From Seiridium cupressi (taxonomy: Eukaryota > Ascomycota > Sordariomycetes > Amphisphaeriales > Sporocadaceae): a DNA stretch of 64,000 nucleotides. The first letter of the stretch is position 1. Every line of letters starts with the position of its first letter. The position numbers and the translations under genes are program-made. The stretch covers positions 248,001-312,000 of the forward strand of contig JARVKI010000025.1 of the NCBI GenBank assembly GCA_036674765.1. Direction: 5' to 3'. The notes beneath the pieces were generated by a model that saw nothing but the letters and a program-made list of their open reading frames with translations, ran no database searches and was not told the origin of the DNA. Of the stretch, positions 46,333-56,702 are shown in pieces.

Positions 46333-47722
46333 ATGGAAGCGTTTGAAGCCGAGCTCGCTAAGGCAACAAACCTCGGTAATAGGGACTTGCTGGGTGCCGT
46401 TGCTATGGTCATTGATAACAACGGTAAGTTAGAGCGTTCCACTGCGAGTGTTCGAATGCGTATAAGGCTACAAGAAGAGGGCATCTGATTAATACTGTGG
46501 GACATGAGCAGGAAACTTCTTATACCGACATGCTGCTGGACGCCAATTTCTTGCTACCGACTCGCCACCTTTGGATCCCGATTGCACCATATCGCTCACT
46601 TCGGCAGGCAAGTTCTGGACCAATATCGCGGCCTTGCAATTGGTTGAACGCGGTATTCTGACGCTTGACGAACCGATTAGGAAGTATCTTCCTGAGATTG
46701 ACAAATGCCTGCTCGTCGAGGAGGTGGATATAGAGGGTCAAGGTGGAGGCGACTTGGAAAATAAGGAGAAAGAGATAAGGCTACGTCCACCAACCCGCGG
46801 CGTCACATTACGCGACCTACTTTTGAATATGAGTGGTATGGGTAACCCTGATACGTACCAAGAGCGGTTTGGTAGCGAGGATAAGGTACCACCACTGGAC
46901 TTTCCCCATGACGCCCATCCATTAGCCAAGGATCGATTTACGCCCCTTTTCTTTGAGCTGGGTGAGGGCTTCGAATTTGGATGGAGTATCTATTGTGTCC
47001 AGATACTCGTCGAGCGGCTTGGCGATAAGGACCGGTTCTTCCAGTACGTCGACGAACATATTTTTGGCGCGCTCGGCATGACCGGTTCCACCTACCGACC
47101 GGCCCTGGTGCCGCATGTCTGGGCGCGTCGCCTGCAGATGGTAGGGCGTGAGTTGGACACCACTACGACGGACGGCAAGCCCGGCCTCGTGGCCCGTGAC
47201 GAGGACACGTATGGCCTGACCTGCAGCATATCCGATCTCGCCCGGCTCTTTGGCGATCTCATGTCGCCCGACTGCAAGCTGCTCCAGGTCCAAGAACACC
47301 GCGATCTATTATTCGCGCCACAGTTGACACCCGGTAGCCATGCACACCAGTCGCTGCTAGCCGAAACTACCAACTACGGCTTCCTGCTCCCACTCGAACA
47401 GGGCGTGTCCCATAAAGTATCATGGGCGTTCACACCACCTCCGGCGATTAACTGGACGACGGCGGGCGTACTTATTGAAGAGGACGGCACCCTTCCCGGC
47501 TCGGGCATCCCCAAAGGGATTGTGGCATTTGAGGGTAAGCCAAATGTCATCTGGACTATGAATCGCGAAAGGGGGCGCATGATGCTTTTTGATAACCAGT
47601 TGCTGACAGGCTGCGATGTGAAAGCACATAATCTTGCGGTTCGGTTTTTGTATGACGCTTGGGAGGCGTTTGGCAAGGCGAGAAGGAGTATAGAAGGTCA
47701 AGGGTTGATTCCTAGTATCTGA
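46333..47722 (+). CDS. Beta-lactamase/LovD-like transesterase family protein
   Basis: This is a serine-hydrolase fold protein of the class C beta-lactamase/family VIII esterase type; fungal members include the acyltransferase LovD. An ATG exon (46333-46423), an 88-bp intron (46424-46511) and a long second exon give 433 aa. The nucleophile motif SxxK is present as Ser61-Ala-Gly-Lys64 in LTSAGKFWTNIAALQLVERG. Where relatives have LLTHTSG this protein reads LLLNMSGMGN, and where they have an aromatic-x-YG catalytic Tyr motif it reads FEFGW (Phe186). The domain is otherwise full length, ending with RGRMMLFDNQL and an AYxA-type C-terminus. No signal peptide is seen. It may be inactive or have shifted chemistry. 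Confidence 0.85.
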
Positions 47723-48596
47723 CATACGGAGTCAGCAGCATGTTTAGACAAAAAGCGGCGGAGCGTATATACCTATGTAATGGCCTTTAGTGAGTCCTAG
47801 CTGTGTGTGCTATGCTTGTAAATAAATAAATCGTTTCAATATAATCAAATCAAACCAAATAGGTGGAAGTTTTACTCAAATCAACGCAATTCAAAGCACC
47901 TGAGTTGGATATTTGCCAAATCGAAAACAATCTAGGATAAGCAGATGATGCCTCGCCAATACACCCCAGCTTCAGGTTTGCGTTGGCCCTCGACCGTCTG
48001 GTTGTAGCGCTAACATTGCTTTTTCTCTGAAAAAAAGAAAAAAATGGCGCCTCCCGCGAAATGTTTTCTGTATGCGCGTCTCCGCTTTGTGATAGCTCTC
48101 GCTTTCATTTTCATTAGCCTGTAAAGCCGAACACGGCTCTCCCATATCAAACCTGGCTAGGGTATAGCCGCCGAAGCACATTTCCCGAGCCTGAAAGCCC
48201 AGACTGATTCTATCTGAAGGATCACTATGTGCTTCAAAATCGAAGATAGGCTTGATGAAGTGGCTCTTCGAACGAACGTCCTCTGTTATGGCCAAATTTA
48301 ATGGGGGGCAGAAGTGTAAATATTGCCAAGATTGAGTTCCTTGAAGGGATATACTTCCTTGTACTAGGCAACTAAAACTCTATAACTTTTTATCATTCGG
48401 TAAGCTTGTCTCTCCAGTTTAATGAATGGATAAACAAGTCGATCTTCAAACTAAGCCATGTCACACATTATGTAGCAAACACGCGCCAAGAGCGACATGT
48501 CACAAGTTGTGCCTTCCGTCCCATATATACCGCGTATATAGCATAAGGAAAGGCGCCTGCAATTTCGGAGAGACCGATACTAATTCTAATAAGGTA
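47723..48596. other. Convergent intergenic region
   Basis: This lies between tail-to-tail genes. It holds an A/T-rich 3'-UTR-like stretch (AAATAAATAAATCG near 47820) that could serve for polyadenylation. No gene is seen. Confidence 0.45.
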
Positions 48597-50509
48597 TCAG
48601 GACCCAGAGCCCGCTCCCAGGAGCCAAGTATCGAGTATGATGTTCAATGAAATAGCGGTTTTCCAAAAAGTGCTTATATCTCTCTTTTCCTCAGGCTGCG
48701 GGCGTGCCTGGCCGATTGGACGTCCCAGGGGCGATGCTGGTGGTGGCGGGGTTCGTCCCGACAAGAGATTGGTAAAAAGACGTCGAATAGGTGTTTGAGA
48801 GACAGAGCTAGGAGCTGGCGTTGGCAAAGAAGTGGCAGGATCTACGCCTTGAGTATCAGAATTAGTTTCCATTGCGCCAATGTGTTTCGACATATTGTAC
48901 TCACCTGTTCCCGCACCACTGCCATCACCGGGCCGTTTGCGTTTTACCCTTCCTAACACATGAGTGAGAATTTGAGCTCCGAAATATTTGGTGCTCCATG
49001 CAATTGGAGGTTGCGGAAGACTTACGGGGACTTCCACCTGAGTCCATGTGGTCATCTGAATCCGAGTCCAGATTCATCTCATCTAACAGGCGTTCATAGG
49101 TATTGGCTGTCCTGAATCCGAAAGCTCGAGCTCTCCTTAGAAAGGTTGGAATCCCAAGTCAGCTGACATGATTCAATGACGGATGGACGCTAGAATAGGA
49201 TTCTTGTAGGGGTATGACATACCTTCGCCCTGGAGTAGGCGTGGTTCCGCCAGTACCATCACCGGGTCGAGGTCCGCCGCCACCACCACCACCTCCGCCG
49301 CCGCCTCCGCCTCCGCCGCCTCCGGGCTGGAAGGCCTCGTCGTCCGGTCTCTTGGGATGCTTTTCGTCATTTTGCATCCTCGGAAAATTTCTAGCGGTAT
49401 CAATCGAACGTTGGGCTCTTATACCTAGTGGGGGTGCGGCAGGGTCTCCTGCTCTGGGATGAGCATCAAGTCCGACAACGTCAAGAAGTTGCTGTGCGTT
49501 CACCGCAGCGTTGAGATTATCAATCGCTAGGATGAGGTTTTGAAAAGAACCATCGGTGATTCGATCTGCCGCATCGATTCGGACCTCATGTCTAAGTCGA
49601 AATACCGTACCGTTAAATTGCTCATACATGTCATCCAATGCTCTTATGTAGACTTGTCTGTTCAAATAGTATGTGTTCATGTCATGAATACCGGTCTGCT
49701 GGGCTTCTTCGTAAATGTTTTCCAGGATCCGCCTTCTGATGTCAATATATTTATCAATGTATATCCTGATCCAGTCAAACATATCCCTCAGACTAGAATG
49801 AGGGTTGCTTTCAATCAAAGTTCCTGTGAGGCAATTAGACCATGATGGTACCAAGAGAGTAAACGAGATATGACTGACGTAATTCGTGAGCCTCGTGGCG
49901 ACTGTGGCGGTACACCGCCGAAAAGTGAGCCTGGTGAGCCGGGTTGAAAGATAGGTTTGCAAGCACCTCATCGTCGAGCATATTTGCCTCGTGAATCTCG
50001 CGGTTGACATCAGCCACTATGGAATTGAATGTCGGGTCATTGAGAGCGTTACGGTTTGTTGGGTGATTTTGGACACAGTGATGCCAGAAGCAAAAGCGAA
50101 TCCGACTCCAATTTCGTGACCACATGAGAAAGAATTCTAAGAGATCTCTCTTGGTGTATTGTGGGTTTCTGTCCCGTATGTATTGATTGATTAATGCATC
50201 CATCCAGTCTCCATGATCATTATCGATCTCGAATATGGCCTTGTAATGCCTCCCTAGGCTGATCAAGTCGTTGAACTCACCCAAAAAAGTTCGAGCATCT
50301 TCGTTGCCGCGTATGTCCACAGGTCCACCTGGTAACCAGAGAGTTCCAATTTTCGGTGGATTTGCGGGAATATTGATATAACCAGCGCGAGTGTGAGGTG
50401 CATACCACAAAATACCGAAGTTGCCGCCAACATCCGGATTCCAGTCATCCTGAGGTCGAAGATTCCATTGTGACTCAGCGGTGTCGACGAGTGGGAAAGT
50501 CTCTGCCAT
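48597..50509 (-). CDS. Hypothetical protein with poly-Gly tract and basic tail
   Basis: I do not recognise the family. Exons 49879-50509, 49223-49823, 49026-49135 and 48597-48952 are joined by GT-AG introns (49824-49878, 49136-49222, 48953-49025), giving 565 aa; an additional in-frame intron after the KRKRPGDG segment is possible. Residues 1-330 are a folded, Trp- and His-rich region (FGILWYAPHTRAGYINIPAN, LLEFFLMWSRNWSRIRFCFW). It is followed by a disordered part holding about 18 consecutive glycines, then RRARAFGFRTANTYERLLDE, an acidic DSDSDDHMD patch and a nuclear-signal-like RRVKRKRP. The ending is Pro/Ser-rich. It could be a nuclear or nucleic-acid-associated protein; that is inference. 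An alternative reading would end at a stop just after exon 2. Confidence 0.62.
49268..49325. repeat. CCN/GGN trinucleotide repeat encoding poly-Gly
   Basis: Imperfect CCG/CCA/CCT triplets on the plus strand encode about 18 Gly in the minus-strand gene. Such tracts are prone to length change, and a loss or gain not divisible by three would break the gene. Confidence 0.9.
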
Positions 50510-51285
50510 TGAGAGAAGAAGCTGGCTTTGGAAGACTCTGATCACTTATCAGGGCTTAAGGCGCGTCGACTCAAGGGCTGTTACGGTGGAAGCGCCGCGG
50601 GAAGATCTTTGCAAGAGAGAATATATTAGATTCACATATAAAAGGACATAAGCAGGCAGTATAACACAATTGAAAGGGATTTGGAAGGAAATATCCGTTT
50701 TCGGAAAATGTGGCTTTGTAACTTAACAATTCAACTTGGTGTAGTATTTGCGTTTCAGCCGAAACATTTTGACAATGAATCGCTGACATGGAAACGATGG
50801 AGATAAAGACGAAGCTGGGCCACCCTGGCCCTATTGGCCAACCCATATTATTTTATCCTTTCGGAAAACTTGTTTGGTGCGTCTCAACCCCCTGCCCCCC
50901 AAAACTCGGTTGGTGCTATGTTAATGCACACAGTCAAGTGCATATCTGGTTCGGTGTTCTAGCCTCGGCAGATTGATCCGGCATTCGAAACATCCTTTTT
51001 CTATCCTCATTGGGCTCATACCATTCCCTGGTATCGTTACGATCGTTATTGATCCTGGAATATCCCCGACCAAATATCTCAACCTGTGGCAAATAACGGC
51101 GCTCGGTCATGTATGGATGATGGTGAGTTCGTGTGCCATGGCGTTGGTCTCCGACGATGACCAGGCTTTGCTGTTGTTCCTCCGCATCGTTTTAAGACTT
51201 AGTATGGCAGACTTGGCTGCTCCGAGTCCAATAAATGACATGTGTACGCTGTCTGATCTTCTTGTATATGATAACCCACACTCTC
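50510..51285. other. Intergenic, no gene recognised
   Basis: Short frames only. It should contain the promoter of the poly-Gly protein gene and the 3' UTR of the Clr5 gene. Confidence 0.4.
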
Positions 51286-52803
51286 TCAGGGCCCAACTTC
51301 ATGGCATTGCCTAAAAAGCGCGTCGTATTCCCGACCGACACGCCGAGCTTCGTCCAACTCTTGGTTTGTTCGGTGATGAAATTCGAGCTCGGCATACGTG
51401 CTTAAAACTTGAAGACGATCTATTGGCTTTCGCGAGAGCGCTAATTCAAGTGCGCGCCGCCGGTAATGCTTGGGGTTTTGAATATTTTGAATGTGATCCT
51501 CCACGTAAGCCATTGTCCTCAGAGTGTTAACATCCAAGTCGAATTCAGACAAGGGCCTTTTTGTCTGCCGTACCCGTTCGTTTATATGCTGATCAAGCTG
51601 ACTACGAACATTTTCGTATTCTGGGTATAACTCTTCCTCCGTGGCAGCGCTGCTGGCTGATGCAGGCGCAAATCGCGAGGCTAAGAACGAGCCCAGAAAG
51701 ACCCAGTATTGCGATGATACCTCCTCTGCATCCAGGCTGATGCGTGCAGCGGAACAAGGCAGTAGTCTAACTACCCAGAATAGATAATCTGACATTTTAG
51801 TAGCCGGGCAATGGTTGTAGCCAAACAGCGAGCTAGCGAGTTGGAGGTGGCCTTTCCCTGCTACGGGATTTCGGATCACATCTGCCAGTGCCGTAGCGAG
51901 TGGCGCCGCAGCTTGACGTGCCTTTTCTACTCCTAGCTTCCTAAGGTTAGCGGCCAAGGTGGTGATGGGATGCAATGGCCCCAACGTAATGGAGGAAAGA
52001 GAGACGGCAAAGTCCATGAACGAAAGGGCGATCTCTTCCTTGAGGGCAGATAGCGCGACCATTGCAGCGTAGAGATACCAGGTCAGTATCGACCGTTTCC
52101 TATGAAGTAGTAATTTCAGTGCATTGCAGCATCTGTTCAGCATATCGAAGCCGAGAGTCAGGTCTGTTTCCTGCTCAAGCCGAAGTGCAGCAAGAAAAGT
52201 GTTAATCCACCAAAACCTCGTTTCATCGCACGTGAATGCTTGGTTGTATATGACGTTCGCCCTAGGTCGATCCGAAAGACATATCTTCGCATGATCCTGC
52301 ACTGCTCGCAAGGACCCTTCGATGGTCAGTAGGTCATCAGGAGGGTTGGGCTGATAACGAAAGCGCGCATGATAAGCTCTCCCCAGAGTATCGACAACCC
52401 AGTCTTCATTGTTTGGGTCTTGACCTCTGCGAGATCGCCCTATGAATGCCCTCAGGCGCCTTTCAAGCCGCTGACCCTGTATCACAGGCACATCCAGCGC
52501 AGTCGTATGGCCAGCATCGTGTAAAATATCACGAAGCTCGTTGAACTTCAAGTTTTTCCTGACTCCCCATTGGCGGAACCGAAATTTGTACATTTTGATC
52601 CTGATTCCATTGTCAGTTGCATGTCCTAGAGACTATCCACTCCTGGCGAATTTTGCCTTCAAACGTACGTGGCATAGAAGTGATATTCCTTTCTCATGGT
52701 GGCAGATACATCCTCTAATCGCTGGTCGCAACCGATGTACAGATAAGAAATAACGGGTTTGTACTTCTCCCAGTCTTCATTGGTAGCCCACGATTTGGTG
52801 TTC
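51286..52803 (-). CDS. Clr5-domain protein, N-terminus incomplete
   Basis: The N-terminal Clr5 domain is visible once an intron (52601-52668) is removed. The exon at 52669-52803 encodes a conserved SWATNEDWEKYKPVISYLYI and LEDVSATMRKEYHFYAT, and splicing adds IKMYKFRFRQWGVRKN, the characteristic end of the domain. A plus-strand-free frame of 435 aa follows, mostly helical, Leu/Ala-rich and of unknown fold (a TPR-like helical array is possible). No start codon precedes the exon in frame and an acceptor-like ATCAG is found at its edge, so at least one further upstream exon should hold the start. Clr5 proteins are a large fungal family named for a fission yeast silencing factor; this copy's function is unknown. 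Confidence 0.78.
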
Positions 52804-53575
52804 CTGATCGAGACATTTTAGTGGTGCGGCTCGTGATCGGCTAGCGGTAGGCTGAGTTTCCTGAGGAAGCTGGTGCCAACGTGTCAGAGATACTTGAAGA
52901 AAGTGGGATATCGTTGTCAGCTTATATATTAGGCGATAACATGAGCCCGTGTTTGTTGTAAGGGGATTCACATTGAGAGTAGGTTCTGCTGACCTGTGGA
53001 TTTGACTGCTTGTACTGATCGTGTTCTGATCGCCCCGAGTGGGGGCCTAAGACTGATGAGTCTCACGTGACGTGCCATCGCCCCATGCAGCCAGGAGAGT
53101 ACGCGCTCTGTCACACGTATTCGATATCCGGGTCAAGCTGATGCGTATACATGCAGATGTAATCGGATATGCTTCGAGTAAATCCTTTGCACATGTGTAT
53201 TTGGACTCACGTGCTAAAAGAAGGAGTTACAATACTCTATGTACCGACTTGGGACTAGCTTGCTACCTAGTTGATTTCCCTCATTGTCTATGCTCTGACT
53301 GGACGATCAGCCCCAATTGAGTCAGAAGCCTTGACTCGAGTGAGCAGCTGCTGGATTCTGGTTATTGAAGACCAATCCGAACATGTTACCCCACTTTACG
53401 CTGGATTCCTTGGCAGTCCAAACACGCTGCCTCCAGCACTTTTGTTGTATATTTGATAGTCCTCAAGAAAAACAGGGAGGAGAAGCTTGTTTCACTAGAC
53501 TTAGTAAAAGGATCCAGACTACTGCTGCATCTCTCCCGTCAAACTGTAACTTCCAATATCGGAGTGCAGGACACC
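52804..53575. other. Upstream region of Clr5 and ADH remnant, no further gene
   Basis: The missing first exon of the Clr5 gene must lie here on the minus strand, but I could not identify it with confidence. Confidence 0.4.
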
Positions 53576-54080
53576 ATGAAGGACATCATGAATCGGGCGA
53601 TCATATACTCTGATCCACCTGGCCTCCAAACACAGGTAGTGGCGCAGCCAATACAGCAGCCCTGGTGTGGGGAGGTGCTAGTCAGACTGTAAGACAACCG
53701 GTGGATGCAGACATTGTTTTCTTGGCTTAAAGACAATCTGGCAGACCCTATTCCGGCGTATGTCACACAGATCTAGGCATATGCACCAATAGCCCCCGTA
53801 CTCTCCCAGTTGGGATTCCCAAGGTTTGTTCTCCACACTAGGCACTGCAGGCGGGCTTAGTTGACTACATAACTATTTGAGTAGGCCAGGTCGGTGGACA
53901 CGAAGGTGGAGTCATAGCTTCAAATGCCCATCATCAAGCTGATAACTTGTATGAGTCGGAAAGGTCGTCGCTCATGGGCCTGGCGTGAGATCGCCGGCAA
54001 TTGGAACAGTCGTGGGTATCAAATGGGAAGCAAGCGCTTGTCTTAACTGTGGGAAATCAGTTATCCCTTTGAAACTCAAC
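53576..54080 (+). pseudogene. Zinc alcohol dehydrogenase, 5' fragment
   Basis: This is the N-terminal part of a medium-chain Zn-dependent alcohol dehydrogenase. The ATG at 53576 opens a GroES-like domain (RAIIYSDPPGLQTQVVAQP, GEVLVRL). An intron (53689-53744) joins it to PYSGVCHTDLGICTNSPR, which holds the catalytic-zinc Cys-His pair. A second interruption leads to GQVGGHEGG, with the zinc-ligand His-Glu. A third segment reads KVVAHGPGVRSPAIGTVVGI, then KWEASACLNCG, the start of the structural-zinc lobe. After this, at about 54050, similarity ends and the frame soon stops, so the Rossmann domain is absent. The join between the second and third coding blocks is also out of frame in my reading. 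About one third of a normal ADH remains. Confidence 0.82.
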
Positions 54081-54266
54081 TTTAAACATAACTACTCCCC
54101 AGAAACTTTGACGTGCTAAAGTTGAACTCAAGCATCAGATTGTGCGAGGTATACAGTGACACTAACAGGAATTCAAATCTCATGTTTTTGCATTGACACC
54201 ATGATTGGAGACTACGCCTGAGCTAACTTCCAGCTGACCCATTGGATATCCACATAAACTATATGA

Positions 54267-56265
54267 TTACAGCTTCACTGGCAACTCATACGAACGTGTT
54301 ACCCTCCCCATCCCCAAGCTCAAATCCATCGTGGCCGTTAATCGGGCATAGACGTCCGGCGAGCTGGACAACGTCTCAGCCCAAAAGCGCGTGGCATTAT
54401 AAGGCTTGTCCAACTCATATAGCTGTGCATGATCATTGGCCTCTCGAATGATGGCACTGACGTACTCTACCCCGTCAAATTTATCCCGGAACATTCTCAT
54501 TGCCTTGATGAGTATATTCAATTGCTCTTGCTTCTCAGCTGCTTCTTTGCCGTAAGCCTTGCATGGGTATTTGAAGCTGTTTTGGGCTTGAGAGAACAGG
54601 ATGAGCATTGCTAGTGGCTTTGCAGTGAATGCGACTCTGTAGGGTCTCGTCAGTGGTCCGTCGTGGAATCCGGGGAAGTAACTCATACAGGCTAATGGGA
54701 AGGTAACGAGCTAAACCAAGCTGCATAATCTCGCGCATGCACTTTGTAAACTTGCTTATACCCTCCCAAATATCATCCATGTACGTGCGCATATGGGAGA
54801 ACCTCAAGAAAGTGTACGTGATTTCATCCGGGGTTGTGGACAGCAGATGCCAAACTTCCCGATCGCCAAGATATATGACAGAGGAGCTGCGCCGAAGAGT
54901 CAGCATGGAATGTGGCCAATGGAAGCAGAGGCGCTCACAAGTAATACATGTACATGACATATGCATGGAATACGACCGAGCTCCGTCCAGGTTCACTCAA
55001 GTGCGCGACGGTGTTCCCAATGGTGCTCAGTGGCAATTGTGAAGAAGTTTCCCTATGCCAGGCGACAAGCTTTTGCTTCATTTCCTGCCCCCTGCTTGTC
55101 GTCACTGCTGACAAATCATCGCCCTCGGTGACCCCTAGAACGTGCTCTTGGGTAATGTCTGTTCTGTCAAGCAAATCAGTTAAGATCAAGCAAAGCTGTG
55201 CAAAGCGTGACGTGATTTTCGTCAGTAAAACTTTGGTGATGTTGTCGACCACAGTTGACTCGTTATTGCCATCTTCTATTTCCAGTTCCGTCAGCATAAT
55301 GCCTTCAACTGGATTAGAATTGAGTTCGGAGTACCGAATCTGAATGTCTCGTCGCAGTCCCATTGGCAATATCCGGTCCCGAATGATGCAGCTCCACCAC
55401 AACTTCTTATAAAGGATGCGTTTTGATTCTCCATCGATAAGAGATGCAAAGTTATGGGCGCCTATTAGCTTTGCATGTCGGATTGCAGCACCTAGCCAGT
55501 TCGTGTTCGAACGTTCTTCGCCGTAAGCGTCCCGAGGCACCCAGAAGGACAAGAGCAAAGCACTTTGACTCTTCCAGTAGTTTGAGGACTCCGTGTCAGA
55601 ATCGTAGAGGAGCTACTCCGCGTAGTATCAGTAGCGCATCCAGGCAAGTATGATGGGACATAAACGTACCTTTGCGCGGTAGTACAGATCTGCTCGGCAC
55701 TCGCGCAGGGTATCGAAACCAAGTGAAGTAATTACGTAGGGAGCGGTGAGCTATAATCGGTCAGAAACGGTGACTGACTGTAAGAATATGGGTCGTGTAC
55801 GTGGCATGTGGCAAACAGCATAGCACGGATGAAGAGCAAAGGTATTCCCACGCTGTAAGCATTGATGCACTGTTCACCACGGTATGATTTCCAGAAGGAT
55901 GATTGGTCAAGCATTGGCAGGAATGGATGAGCGTAGAGAAAGTACTGTCTCACGAACTCATCCAGCAGATGCTTTTGTGGGAGGTGGAAGCAGCCCTCGT
56001 CTTCTAGGGCTTGGTAGGATGCTGGACTGAGGGAGGAGAGCTGTCCAGACGAGATGAAGGCGTGATAGTTGTACAAGACAACCAGAGGCGATGACTTATT
56101 CGGCCAGAGACCCCTTTTGACAAATGATTTCCGTTGTCTGTCTCCCAGGTCTTGACCTGGGTTTGATTCTCCACGTTGTTCGATGGGGCGAGCGTGCCCG
56201 GCGGACGATGCATCGTCAAAGTCGAAGAGGACGGGTATCTCCTGGTTGCAGTCCGAGAAGTCCAT
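54267..56265 (-). CDS. Fungal_trans-domain transcription regulator lacking a visible Zn2Cys6 cluster
   Basis: Five exons (55801-56265, 55670-55750, 54939-55612, 54689-54886, 54267-54636) join in frame to 595 aa. Residues about 110-330 match the Fungal_trans middle homology region: RQYFLYAHPFLPMLDQSSFW, then LLFIRAMLFATCHLTAPYVI, GFDTLRECRADLYYRAK, then LLLSFWVPRD, and the WLGAAIRHAKLIGAH block with LWWSCIIRDRIL. These features are typical of cutinase-type regulators. The first 60 residues contain only one Cys and no CxxCxxxKxRC motif, and 440 bp of upstream sequence also lacks one. The protein is either a cofactor-type regulator or uses an undetected exon. It is divergently transcribed from the P450 (438 bp apart) and may control it. 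Confidence 0.85.
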
Positions 56266-56702
56266 TCTCGTCTCGGCTATTCAAATCCAGCTACACCACT
56301 TTTCGTCTTACGAGAATAGTGAGCTCTGCAGGCGTTGATATCCTTCAATTGCCTAGGTTACACCCGGCATCCTCGGATCTCAAATTCCGCCGACCTTTCC
56401 CCCGCATTCTACCCCAGCCTCCAGCGCTTCCCGAAACTACCCCAGACAGCTAAACCCATGTCGATCTGCATATAGTCTCGTTTTCTGACTCAACTATGTC
56501 GAGTCAGTCCACTAGTCTAGTTCTCTACGGGAAAATGGGCTTGAAGTGCAGCCGAGTGATATATCCGTGCAACCGCCACGGCAAGTCATTAAGACTAGCC
56601 TCTTGTTTGTGAAAAGCATATAAATTGGTCGAATAATCCGAAAAGTAATTCCCTGTTAATGAGTTCGTATTCGTCCTCCCCCAGTTTTACAAGTTTGGAA
56701 AA
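56266..56702. promoter_or_regulatory. Shared divergent promoter of regulator and P450
   Basis: A 437-bp region between the minus-strand regulator start (56265) and the plus-strand P450 start (56703). A TATA-like element is listed separately. No regulator-binding site could be assigned with confidence. Confidence 0.55.
56619..56625 (+). promoter_or_regulatory. TATA-like box of the P450 gene
   Basis: TATAAAT (in CATATAAATTGG) lies about 80 bp before the P450 ATG. Confidence 0.5.
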
